Below are positions 14,653-21,396 of a stretch of 22,465 nt of DNA, piece after piece; position 1 is the first letter of the stretch, and every line of letters begins with the position of its first letter. The DNA is from JAXMEB01 sp046348545 (lineage in GTDB: Bacteria; Pseudomonadota; Gammaproteobacteria; Berkiellales; Berkiellaceae), in contig JAXMEB010000009.1 of assembly GCA_046348545.1 (NCBI GenBank), positions 1 through 22,465 of the forward strand, written 5' to 3'. The notes under the pieces are model-generated. The model searched no databases, was not told the origin of the DNA, and was given only the letters and a program-made list of their open reading frames with translations. The position numbers and the translations under genes were made by a program.

Positions 14653-15651
14653 ATGACCGAAGATAATAGAAATTACGTCATTCTTACCGGCGCAGGTTTT
14701 TCCAGAGATTTTGGTGGGCTCTTAGCGAAAGATATGTGGGGTGTTATTTACAATAGCTTGGAGAGCAGTGGGACCCAAGTCGGGCACTTACAATGTATCA
14801 AAAAATATATGTTTAAAAAAGGTCATGACCAATACGAAGCAATCTATACAGATATTAAAAATAAATCTGAAAAATGCGATTGTGGTAATACATTCACCGA
14901 CGAAGACTTTGCATCATACCGAAATGCTGTTGAAAAAGCATATACTATATTGCATGAATGTGAGAAGCAAAATTGGCCTCATCATTATGATAACCAATAC
15001 ATCTCTGAGACCAATAGACGTTTGAGTAAACTAGTAAAATGGTTTTTGGAACAGGAATGCACTTATCTATTCACTCTCAACCAGGACCTATTGATAGAGC
15101 GGGCGCTGATTAAAAATGAATTTCGATGGCCAAATACTAATGTAGAAATTTCTGATCAAACTAATGGAATTGAAATTCAGGATATAGATGATGAGGGTGA
15201 TCTTAGGTATTTTAAGTTGCATGGCTCTTTGAATTGGAGAGACCAGAATGGGGAGCTACTTATCTTATTCGGAAAAGAGAAATTACATTTAATAAATGAA
15301 TGGTCTATTTTTAGTAGATATCATAATAAATTTAGCGAAGCATTAAAAAACTCAAAGGTTCTGTCGATAGGATATTCTTTTAATGACGAACATATTAATC
15401 AGAATATAATGAATTCAATCGAAGAAATTGAATTACATGTCATGGATCCACTTCCGCCATCGCAATTTTTTGAAGTAATGTCGTTGCAACCCGACAGCAG
15501 CAAAGCAAAAATATTAAGTAAAATACATGCATACTATCCTTGGTCTTATGGAGAGTATCTTACGAATGAAGAGTTACAAAGGCTGATTCACAAATCGTAT
15601 TTCGGAGAAGACTTTGTAATTGATAGTAAATTGGATGAAAACCATCTCTAG
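14653..15651 (+). CDS. SIR2-like domain protein (probable NADase defence effector)
   Basis: A 332-residue single SIR2-like protein. NAD-binding and catalytic motifs are in order: ILTGAGFSRDFGG (10-22; GAGxS), FTLNQDLLIER (140-150; T-x-N-x-D), FKLHGSLNW (187-195; with the H of the KLHGS motif) and LSIGYSFNDEHI (238-249). Such proteins (as in Thoeris, DSR and Argonaute- or ATPase-linked systems) deplete NAD+ on phage infection. CDCG around residue 75 is not enough for the C4 zinc finger of classical sirtuins. It follows the ATPase by 130 bp on the same strand. The ribosome-binding site is poor (no clear GGAG before the ATG), which may keep a toxic product low. Antiphage function is inferred, not shown. 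Confidence 0.82.
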   Translation: MTEDNRNYVILTGAGFSRDFGGLLAKDMWGVIYNSLESSGTQVGHLQCIKKYMFKKGHDQYEAIYTDIKNKSEKCDCGNTFTDEDFASYRNAVEKAYTILHECEKQNWPHHYDNQYISETNRRLSKLVKWFLEQECTYLFTLNQDLLIERALIKNEFRWPNTNVEISDQTNGIEIQDIDDEGDLRYFKLHGSLNWRDQNGELLILFGKEKLHLINEWSIFSRYHNKFSEALKNSKVLSIGYSFNDEHINQNIMNSIEEIELHVMDPLPPSQFFEVMSLQPDSSKAKILSKIHAYYPWSYGEYLTNEELQRLIHKSYFGEDFVIDSKLDENHL

Positions 15652-15777
15652 CCCCACTGAATCTAACTCTCTTAGAAGCGGATCCAATTTGCCAAAACCA
15701 TTCTTATCCATTAATCTTTCGTTTTTAAATTTCACGATTGATTGTCACAAATATAGATTGTCGTAGAGGTCGCAAAC

Positions 15778-16086
15778 ATGGTCGTATATGAAGTCAACTT
15801 AAGTATTGAAAGTGATATTTTTGATGATTACATGGGATGGTTGACGCCTCATGTAGAAGAAATGCTCACCTTTAAAGGTTTCAAAAGCGCAAGGTATCTG
15901 TCTGAACAAAGAGCTGAAGAAAATGGCTTCAGAAAAATCACAGTTCAGTACGTTTTAGAGAATATGGCTGATCTCGATCATTACCTTAAGAATCATTCTC
16001 AAAGAATGAGAGAGGATGGGCTGCGCAAGTTTCCCGATAAGTTCTCAGCGACGAGGAGAATCTTCGAGATCACAAAAGAGTTCTGA
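15778..16086 (+). CDS. DUF4286 family protein
   Basis: A 102-residue protein that fits DUF4286: starts VVYEVNLSIESDIFDDYMGWL, has the central VEEMLTFKGFKSARYL, then VQYVLENMADLDHYLKNHSQRMREDG and ends in the characteristic FSATRRIFEI. The fold is ferredoxin-like, related to small monooxygenase/stress-type domains, and no function is established. GAGG precedes the ATG by about ten bases. It stands alone between the SIR2 gene and a convergent small membrane protein. The preceding 126-bp gap (15652-15777) shows no clear promoter. It could be ordinary chromosomal sequence rather than island cargo. Confidence 0.75.
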   Translation: MVVYEVNLSIESDIFDDYMGWLTPHVEEMLTFKGFKSARYLSEQRAEENGFRKITVQYVLENMADLDHYLKNHSQRMREDGLRKFPDKFSATRRIFEITKEF

Positions 16087-16135
16087 TTTAATTTATTTGA
16101 TTAGGTGTGGGTCGTTAAAAAAACAACCAAGCTTT

Positions 16136-16435
16136 CTATTTTGACGTAGGCATAGATATTTGAGAAATCCTGGCTTTGATCTTTAAGTTTTCAGCGTCTG
16201 AATTGATTAGCCGTTCAGCTAGCTCGATTAGGCTATTTGTGTTATTTGATAATGAAAGTTCTGCAAATGAAATTATGGAGATTGCGATCAATGCAAGTGA
16301 CGCCTCTTTTGAAAAGAAATACATAACAAATGAGGAAGATATTATCACGAAAGTTATTATTTGCTTAAATTTCATTAGTCGAATTGACTTTTTAAGTTTT
16401 ATAATTTCTTTTAGTTCCGCTTCAGTAAAACGCAT
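16136..16435 (-). CDS. Small hypothetical membrane protein
   Basis: 99 residues with a charged N-terminus (RFTEAELKEIIKLKKSIRLMKFK), two adjacent hydrophobic segments (about 25-41 and 46-58: IITFVIISSSFVMYFF, SLALIAISIISFAEL) forming a likely hairpin in the membrane, and a charged helical tail. The complementary strand is also open here, but its product is less protein-like. A weak GGATGGA precedes the ATG. No family recognised. Confidence 0.5.
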   Translation of the reverse strand: MRFTEAELKEIIKLKKSIRLMKFKQIITFVIISSSFVMYFFSKEASLALIAISIISFAELSLSNNTNSLIELAERLINSDAENLKIKARISQISMPTSK

Positions 16436-16595
16436 GATTTGTCCATCCAGTTTGTTTTCATCAATGATCGTAACCTAAAAACTATAAAAAGCAATGGCGC
16501 TAAATCAGCCCAAAAGTCCTGCTGCTTTATTACATAAACAGATCATAGGTTGTATTGAATAGCAGATAGCCACCTACATTATATATGCAAAAGTC

Positions 16596-17906
16596 TTAAC
16601 TCACCTTCCCCTGTTCCAACGGATAAGCATATTGAATCGATGGGCGAAGAAACGAGCTCTTTGACATTGAGACGATTAAAAAAAGCGGTACGGCAATCAG
16701 CAAGATAATGAAAGAAGATAGGATTGATTTATCAAACTGCAATTGAAAATAGGGCAATGATAGCGCCCCAAATAGTACCGCTGGAATGCTGTACAAAAGT
16801 CCATTTGTTGTCGAACGCATTTTGGCAGGCAACGAATCAATAATTTCAGAGGGTGCTATGGCAAAGTAAAAAGCACCGAAGACTCCCAAAATAGAATAAA
16901 AGATCCAATATGCCATTTCTGAGGTGCAAGGATTAAGCTTGATGAAGAAAATGAGGTAAAGAATTGTCAACGCAGGAATGGTGACCGACAGAATTAATTT
17001 TCTGCCAATTTTGTCGCTTAAAATCCCAGCCAGCGGAATGAGTGATGAAACTATCCCTGATGAGACAATTATAAACACATATGAATCTTTAAAAGAATTA
17101 AAGATAGAATTGTATTTTAGAAGATGAAAGGGCCCGTACAAGAATAGCGAATAGGTTATGTGGGTTCCAAAGCCAGCTAAAAAAATAATTTTTAGCATAT
17201 TAAGCTTCATGCATTTTAGCTGAAGATGGGCTGTAGTATATACGGCCTTTGGCTTGTTGTTTTCGAAGGTGGGGAAAGACATAAAAAACTCTGCCGTTTC
17301 TGGCAGTTCCCGACGTGCAATATATCCGATGTATAAGCTTGCGACTGAAAATAAAAATAGAACCCTGAAAGACCAATCTGGAATTAGATTTGTCTCGATG
17401 AATGAGGAGACTGTATAGGCCAAAAGCGCAGAGGCAAATATGCCGATGTTTACTCCAAAAGCGGCAAAGCTTAAGATGAATCCCCTTGATTGAGGAGCAG
17501 CTTGTTCGCCAAGATATAAGAAAGAGTTGTTATATTCACCAGACATTGCAATTCCAAAGAGAAAGCGGAGCGCAATGATCCCATAAAAAGAGGCAATACC
17601 AATTGTATCATAGGATGGCAGAAAGCTAATCAGCAAACAACTGATGCCAGAAATGATCATAGAAGACTCTAAAACAACCTTTCTTCCTTTTAGGTCCCCA
17701 ATCAAGCCAAAAATAAGCGCACCAATTGGTCTTGCAATGAAGGGTAGTATGATCGTTAGAAGGAAAAGAAACTTATTTTCTCTGAGGGCAGGGGGAAAGA
17801 AGGTCTTTGCAATATAAGGTTGCAAAAATGCATACACGACCGATTCAAAGACTTCTATGGAATTCCCGATAGCACCAGCCAAAAAAAGTTTCTTTTTGTT
17901 GATCAT
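16596..17906 (-). CDS. MFS transporter, metabolite:H+ symporter (ProP/MHS-like)
   Basis: A 436-residue, 12-segment inner-membrane transporter. The loop 2-3 signature reads GLIGDLKGRKVVL, and segment 4-5 reads LRFLFGIAMSGEYNNSFLYLGEQAAPQSRGF, both characteristic of the MHS family (ProP, KgtP, ShiA). The second-half loop has GILSDKIGRKLIL. These import small osmolytes, dicarboxylates or amino-acid-like compounds. The substrate here cannot be told, and efflux cannot be excluded. Its ATG shares one base with the stop of the deformylase gene (TAATG), so the two are translationally coupled. It is the last gene of the right-hand XRE operon, mirroring the transporter at the end of the left-hand operon. 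Confidence 0.85.
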   Translation of the reverse strand: MINKKKLFLAGAIGNSIEVFESVVYAFLQPYIAKTFFPPALRENKFLFLLTIILPFIARPIGALIFGLIGDLKGRKVVLESSMIISGISCLLISFLPSYDTIGIASFYGIIALRFLFGIAMSGEYNNSFLYLGEQAAPQSRGFILSFAAFGVNIGIFASALLAYTVSSFIETNLIPDWSFRVLFLFSVASLYIGYIARRELPETAEFFMSFPTFENNKPKAVYTTAHLQLKCMKLNMLKIIFLAGFGTHITYSLFLYGPFHLLKYNSIFNSFKDSYVFIIVSSGIVSSLIPLAGILSDKIGRKLILSVTIPALTILYLIFFIKLNPCTSEMAYWIFYSILGVFGAFYFAIAPSEIIDSLPAKMRSTTNGLLYSIPAVLFGALSLPYFQLQFDKSILSSFIILLIAVPLFLIVSMSKSSFLRPSIQYAYPLEQGKVS

Positions 17907-18448
17907 TATGGTTTTAAGCTGATTATCTTTATGCTCGGATCAACTTCTTTGACTTCCTTTGCCTTGTCGGTCATTAGGACCCCATCTAAATGATCAAGCT
18001 CATGCTGAAAAACACGGGCTGGAAAATTACTGAGCTCCCCGTTTAGTTGATTGCCATACACATCTCTAGCTTTATAGGAAATGTGGATTGATCTATCGAC
18101 CAGGGCTATTGTCTTGTCTACACTTGCGCAACCTTCCCAGTCATCATCCTGCTCAACGGAGGAAGAGGTTATTTCAGGATTGATAAATAGCATGTTTGGG
18201 AATTGCTTAACATTTGGTCTTCTTGGGTTGTCGAATTCCATTCCAATGATCATCAGTCGTTTGGATGAGCCAATTTGAGGTGCTGAGAATCCCACTGCGC
18301 CAATTTCAGCTTGGATCGATTTTAATTTTTCAGCAAGTTCAAGCAGCTCTTGAGAATTAAACTCATCTTCTTGGATGGGCGCTGACGGTTCGCTTAGTAT
18401 TTCTTCGCCTTTTTTGAATATTTTGATTGAGTTTGGTCCTGATTTCAT
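17906..18448 (-). CDS. def: Peptide deformylase
   Basis: A 180-residue peptide deformylase, which removes the formyl group from nascent N-terminal methionine. All three family motifs are seen: GAVGFSAPQIG (50-60, for GxGLAAPQ), WEGCASV (104-110, with metal-binding C107), and QHELDHLDG (148-156, with the two metal-binding H and the catalytic E150). AS for LS in motif II and VGFS for GLAA are divergent, as in accessory (type II/III-like or non-housekeeping) deformylases. The gene overlaps the upstream sensor-like gene by 4 nt (ATGA) and the downstream MFS gene by one base. A deformylase under an XRE regulator, away from fmt, looks like a second copy: a possible resistance target variant or special-substrate enzyme. 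Confidence 0.88.
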   Translation of the reverse strand: MKSGPNSIKIFKKGEEILSEPSAPIQEDEFNSQELLELAEKLKSIQAEIGAVGFSAPQIGSSKRLMIIGMEFDNPRRPNVKQFPNMLFINPEITSSSVEQDDDWEGCASVDKTIALVDRSIHISYKARDVYGNQLNGELSNFPARVFQHELDHLDGVLMTDKAKEVKEVDPSIKIISLKP

Positions 18449-19020
18449 ATACAGCCCCTTTTATTATTAACTATTAATCGCAACTTCGGTCTTTGCGTGT
18501 CGCGTAGATATTCTTTGTAGATCGTTTTGATTTCTTGAAGGAAGAAATCGCCTATTTTGCTTAAAACATTCTGTGATTCTTTATATAGATTGATGCTGTT
18601 CTTCGATTTTGTAGCGAAGGAATAAATCACAAACATTCTACCAACTTTTTTCATAATAAAGAAGCCAAACTTGAATCCAAACTGGATTTGCTTTTCTTTA
18701 ATCAGTCGTGATTTTGCTTCATGTGCATAGAGTTCTTCCCAAGATATGAATGAATTAGTTTGGTGGTTCTTGATATCAAAAATTCCATCATGGAACCAGA
18801 GATTGCTTTGAAAAAGGTTGTATTCCAGTGCTGGCATGCTTGAATAACACGATATTGTATTTGAGGAGTCAATCACCAGTACTGAGAAATAATCAATGCC
18901 AAGAATCCCTTCAACGCTGTTTTTAAATACCTTTTGTATCAAAAACTTATGTTTGAATGAAATTTCTTTGATTTCATGATGCAACCTTACGAGAGATTTT
19001 TTGGGTGCTGCTTTTTCCAT
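18445..19020 (-). CDS. Hypothetical protein resembling an orphan LuxR-type sensor domain
   Basis: 191 residues, no DNA-binding domain. The organisation - an N-terminal helix, then GIDYFSVLVIDSSNTIS, a W/F-rich middle (NLWFHDGIFDIKNHQTNSFISW), and a C-terminal helical part ending in LRDTQRPKLRLIV - reminds me of the sensor half of LuxR-like proteins frequent in Legionellales. This is recall of style, not a proven match. The ATG at 19020 overlaps the regulator gene by 47 nt and its end overlaps the deformylase by 4 nt. In context it may sense a ligand and act with the XRE protein upstream. It takes the same slot as the unknown gene at 1719-2228. Confidence 0.6.
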   Translation of the reverse strand: MEKAAPKKSLVRLHHEIKEISFKHKFLIQKVFKNSVEGILGIDYFSVLVIDSSNTISCYSSMPALEYNLFQSNLWFHDGIFDIKNHQTNSFISWEELYAHEAKSRLIKEKQIQFGFKFGFFIMKKVGRMFVIYSFATKSKNSINLYKESQNVLSKIGDFFLQEIKTIYKEYLRDTQRPKLRLIVNNKRGCI

Positions 19021-19531
19021 GCTCTCTAGTTCCTGAAGTCTTTGTTTTAGCTGATTTTGATGAAGATTTAAAAGCGAGATCGAAAATCTGATTTAGTTGG
19101 TCCTTGTCGACTTTGATTAACGCCAGGTCAGATAAAATGCTTATAAAAAAGCTCGCTTTTTCATGTGCATCTTCTGAAGTTTTTTTGTAAGAAAGCAACA
19201 GCTTTGGAATGGCATGCTCAAGCAATCCTCTATGAATCTTTAATATTCCATCTCTTTCTATAGATTGAATTCTGGTATCTTGTCCAAAAAGTAGGTCGCC
19301 AGGATCAACTTGAAGCCATTCGGAGATTTTAAGAAGTGTTTCTGGATCAGGGACAGACCGCCCATCAAGGTATCGAAGCGCCATCTCGAGGTGGCCATCG
19401 ATTGCATCACATAATGCTTTTGGACTCACGCCAAGAACGGAACGGCTAGATTGGTATCCAGCGCGCAGCATCGCATCTTTTAAACGTTTAGAAAACTCTG
19501 ATTTGAAATCTTTCTTCATGCTGCGCTGCAA
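18974..19531 (-). CDS. XRE-type HTH regulator heading the right-hand operon
   Basis: 185 residues. The N-terminal HTH spans about 13-80 (FSKRLKDAMLRAGYQSSRSVLGVSPKAL... ALRYLDGRSVPDPETLLKISEWLQVDPGDLLFG). A helical middle and a Ser/Lys/Thr-rich C-terminal tail (SSKSAKTKTSGTREHGKSSTQ) follow. I start it at TTG 19529-19531, because GAGG sits seven bases upstream of it; an ATG four codons later (19519) is the alternative. It diverges from the leader of initiator copy 3, with palindromes between (19607-19627, 19711-19722) that it may bind. Unlike the left-hand regulator, it has no S24-like domain. Confidence 0.78.
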   Translation of the reverse strand: MQRSMKKDFKSEFSKRLKDAMLRAGYQSSRSVLGVSPKALCDAIDGHLEMALRYLDGRSVPDPETLLKISEWLQVDPGDLLFGQDTRIQSIERDGILKIHRGLLEHAIPKLLLSYKKTSEDAHEKASFFISILSDLALIKVDKDQLNQIFDLAFKSSSKSAKTKTSGTREHGKSSTQKISRKVAS

Positions 19532-19554
19532 GTTTTTGCCTCAAATAAAACCCT

Positions 19555-19583
19555 ATTTTATGCTTGAGTCAAAGACATATCAA
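19555..19583 (-). promoter_or_regulatory. Candidate promoter of the right-hand XRE operon
   Basis: On the minus strand TTGATA (19578-19583), 17-nt spacer, TAAAAT (19555-19560), about 24 nt upstream of the TTG start. Confidence 0.45.
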
Positions 19584-19606
19584 CTTAAGTCAAAAAATGT
19601 GTTTTC

Positions 19607-19627
19607 AATGTCAACAATGTTGACATT
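19607..19627. promoter_or_regulatory. 21-bp near-perfect palindrome, operator candidate
   Basis: AATGTCAACA - A - TGTTGACATT has 10-bp perfect arms. It lies about 25 bp upstream of the -35 box of the divergent XRE operon and 75 bp upstream of the initiator promoter, the position expected for an operator of the XRE regulator. Confidence 0.5.
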
Positions 19628-19702
19628 ACGTGGCAATGAGGTACATTTGGTGCTGTCAATTAATTTCAAGTAGGAAGTTGAAATATGCGATGTAGTTCTG
19701 TA

Positions 19703-19731
19703 TTGAAAAGGGGCGATCGCCCTGTTAGTAT
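19703..19731 (+). promoter_or_regulatory. Candidate promoter with internal operator, initiator copy 3
   Basis: TTGAAA (19703-19708), exactly 17 nt, TAGTAT (19726-19731). The perfect 12-bp palindrome GGGCGATCGCCC (19711-19722) fills the spacer. Copy 1 has the same layout with a different palindrome. Confidence 0.5.
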
Positions 19732-19756
19732 CGTGGTTGTCAAATACGAAAAACAT

Positions 19757-19786
19757 GCCTACGGCGTGCTTGAACACCCCGTAGAC
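19757..19786 (+). promoter_or_regulatory. Structured leader RNA hairpin, copy 3
   Basis: CTACGG - C - GTG pairs with CAC - C - CCGTAG around a 6-nt loop (CTTGAA). It is the counterpart of 3147-3178, with a compensatory C-G for T-A change at one pair. It begins about 20 nt after the predicted transcription start, and CACTAACCACAA directly after it is shared by both copies. Confidence 0.45.
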
Positions 19787-19825
19787 ACTAACCACAACCA
19801 AATCTATCAAGAGGAGATTTGAATC

Positions 19826-19891
19826 ATGGCTGCATGCATCATAAATGAAGTATTCCAAGTTAGGAAGCTTGATCTAGCTTTTTTCTTCTGA
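19826..19891 (+). CDS. 21-residue leader peptide upstream of initiator copy 3
   Basis: ATG at 19826, eight bases after a strong GAGGAG, opens the same 21-codon frame as at 3217-3282 with two substitutions. Its end overlaps the terminator-like hairpin at 19865-19884. Between this frame and the initiator start at 20074 a 122-bp palindromic element has been inserted, so in this copy any coupling must work over a longer distance. Translation is unproven. Confidence 0.45.
   Translation: MAACIINEVFQVRKLDLAFFF
19865..19884 (+). terminator. Terminator/attenuator-like hairpin inside the leader ORF, copy 3
   Basis: AAGCT - TGATCT - AGCTT then a T-run, the same as copy 1 except for one loop base. Confidence 0.4.
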
Positions 19892-19926
19892 CGCGAGACG
19901 ACAAAAAGAAGGTTTTGATTTTTGTT

Positions 19927-20048
19927 ATGCACATAACAGATGGGTTTTCGGCTAGGCGGCAAGCCTAGAGCAACCGGAGTGTACGTTTGTACATGAGGAT
20001 TGCGAGAGGCGTAGCCAACGCCGCTGAAAGTACAGCTGTGAAGTGCAT
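19927..20048. repeat. 122-bp palindromic element A, in the leader of initiator copy 3
   Basis: Ends ATGCACATAACAGATGGG and, inverted, CAGCTGTGAAGTGCAT form imperfect terminal inverted repeats. Inner inverted segments (GGAGTGTAC / GTACATGAGG, GGCTAGGCGGC / GCCAACGCCGC) make nearly the whole unit foldable. Copy 1 lacks it (TTGTTAT directly followed by AATTCTTGCT at 3313-3328), so this is a filled/empty site pair. The right end of the same element survives at 11829-11845 in front of copy 2. Confidence 0.65.
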
Positions 20049-20073
20049 CTTGCTAACAGAAGAAGGGAAGCGC

Positions 20074-21396
20074 ATGTCTATTGTAAATGTGTCTGCGCAG
20101 ACGATTCATTCTGCGTTAAGAACGGGCTATTTTTATCGATTTCAGACTGAGGAACTAGCGTATATCTCGAGTCATCGAGAATTGAGCGATGGTGAGAAAT
20201 TAGTGTGGCTCAATCTATCGGCGAGGGCGAAGCAGAGCGAGACAATGAGCTTTGCTGCAACGCAATCTCAAATAGCCCTAATGGTTGGGAAAGAGACGAA
20301 CACGGTCTACAAGATTTTAAAGAGTTTGGAGGCCAAGGGGTTTCTAAGCTCCAATCACGACGCACTACGTCGCGTGACAATCTTTCAAGTTCAATTAGAT
20401 GCTCATGGTGTAGTCGCTTTAGAACAAGCGCCAAAGCGAGGCGAATTTCGGCCTGAAACTAAGTCAGTATACCCACAGCAGATGACTTTTCGGGTAGGCG
20501 CCGAGTGTTCGAGACGCAGGAGTGTACACGAAGTACATGACTGCGGTGAGAATCGCGAAGGCAACAACCCCGAAAAGTCAGCTGTGAAGGGTATAGAAAT
20601 ACGGTCTGTGGATAATCAAAATCCCACTATGAAAAAATTCCGGGTCAGACCCGGAAATTTTTCCGAGTCAGACCCGGAAAAAAATCATACCCTTATAAAA
20701 TATATAAATAATAATAAAAATATAAATAAACATCTCTATCATCAAGATTCAGAACTCTCTACCGCTGAACCAGCATTGCCGATGCTAGACGCTAGCGCGT
20801 TGATTTTGCAATTTCAATCAACCGTGAAAGACATCCAATCGCAAGACTCAAACCTCACCCCACTGAAAGCGACCTTTGAAGCGAGGAAACTGTTTAGCGA
20901 AGAGCAGCTAGCCTGCATTGACCATCATCACCTCACCACCAATCCTGCACAGGAAGCGCCACAAGCGACGAAAGCAGAATCCCCCAAGCCAGAGGCTCCT
21001 GAAATCAAAAAACCGCTTCAATCGCAATTGGTTTCGTTTCAGCTTGAGGGGCAGTGTTATTTGGTGGAGGAGAGTGTCAAAAACAAAGCACTCTCTCAGT
21101 TGCAGAGCTTGCATCACAATCAATGCATCAAGGGCGAGGCCTCAAATAAATCCTTACTCACACTAACGAGCGAAGTATTTTATTACCTCGCCAAGGCGGG
21201 GAGCACGACCGATAAATCCATCTCGCAAGCCTCCAGACTCAATATGGCTATCCACTTGCTCCTGAAGGGCGATTGGCAAACTCCCAATGGCATGATGAAG
21301 CAGACTATCATTGAGCGAGAACAGAAATGGCAACGAGAAAAGAAAGCTCAAGGCCGATATGTCCCTGTCAGTGAGTGGAGGATTCAGTATGCATAA
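20074..21396 (+). CDS. Replication-initiator-like protein copy 3 (intact)
   Basis: A 440-residue protein starting at ATG 20074, seven bases after AGAAGAAGGG. The winged helix at ~36-95 (LSDGEKLVWLNLSARAKQ... ATQSQIALMVGKETNTVYKILKSLEAKGFLSS) is strongly diverged from copies 1 and 2, with a different recognition helix. The C-terminal ~220 residues (from KHLYHQDSE) are nearly the same in all copies. The linker carries two 23-bp repeats of a new sequence and an in-frame 128-bp palindromic element, translated as about 43 Cys/Arg/Glu-rich residues (FRVGAECSRRRSVHEV). It is the only copy with an unbroken frame and full leader, thus the likely active one. The HTH gene overlaps its end by 8 nt. The initiator role is inferred from domain plus embedded repeats. 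Confidence 0.75.
   Translation: MSIVNVSAQTIHSALRTGYFYRFQTEELAYISSHRELSDGEKLVWLNLSARAKQSETMSFAATQSQIALMVGKETNTVYKILKSLEAKGFLSSNHDALRRVTIFQVQLDAHGVVALEQAPKRGEFRPETKSVYPQQMTFRVGAECSRRRSVHEVHDCGENREGNNPEKSAVKGIEIRSVDNQNPTMKKFRVRPGNFSESDPEKNHTLIKYINNNKNINKHLYHQDSELSTAEPALPMLDASALILQFQSTVKDIQSQDSNLTPLKATFEARKLFSEEQLACIDHHHLTTNPAQEAPQATKAESPKPEAPEIKKPLQSQLVSFQLEGQCYLVEESVKNKALSQLQSLHHNQCIKGEASNKSLLTLTSEVFYYLAKAGSTTDKSISQASRLNMAIHLLLKGDWQTPNGMMKQTIIEREQKWQREKKAQGRYVPVSEWRIQYA
20468..20595. repeat. 128-bp palindromic element B, in frame inside initiator copy 3
   Basis: Ends TATACCCACAGCAGATGACT and, inverted, AGTCAGCTGTGAAGGGTATA, with ACTTTTCGGG / CCCCGAAAAGT continuing the match. The centre has CGCAGGAGTGTAC / GTACATGACTGCG. 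It is absent from copies 1 and 2 at the same protein position. It adds an open, in-frame stretch to the linker, like the palindromic elements described inside Rickettsia genes. Confidence 0.7.
20638..20732 (+). other. Candidate embedded replication origin, copy 3: two 23-bp iterons plus A+T-rich tract
   Basis: Units at 20638-20660 and 20661-20683 are palindromes TTCCGGGTCAGACCCGGAA and TTCCGAGTCAGACCCGGAA, each followed by four A/T. The start-to-start distance is 23 bp, the same as in copies 1 and 2 although the sequence is unrelated. An A+T-rich tract (TATAAAATATATAAATAATA...) follows to about 20732. Confidence 0.6.

Noticed and set aside
16176..16478. 100-codon + strand frame opposite the small membrane protein
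   Set aside because: The minus-strand product has clear charged and hydrophobic segmentation; this one is its low-complexity complement.
19711..19722. GGGCGATCGCCC resembles the HIP1 octamer palindrome of cyanobacteria
   Set aside because: Not repeated elsewhere in the window; its place between -35 and -10 is better explained as an operator.
19580..19858. 92-codon minus-strand frame in the leader of copy 3
   Set aside because: Complement of the conserved + strand leader ORF and hairpin; the counterpart in copy 1 has a different frame and length.
20638..20683. TTCCGGGTC/GACCCGGAA palindromes considered as terminators
   Set aside because: Followed by A-runs, not T-runs, on the + strand, inside an open frame, and arranged with the same 23-bp period as the unrelated repeats of copies 1 and 2.
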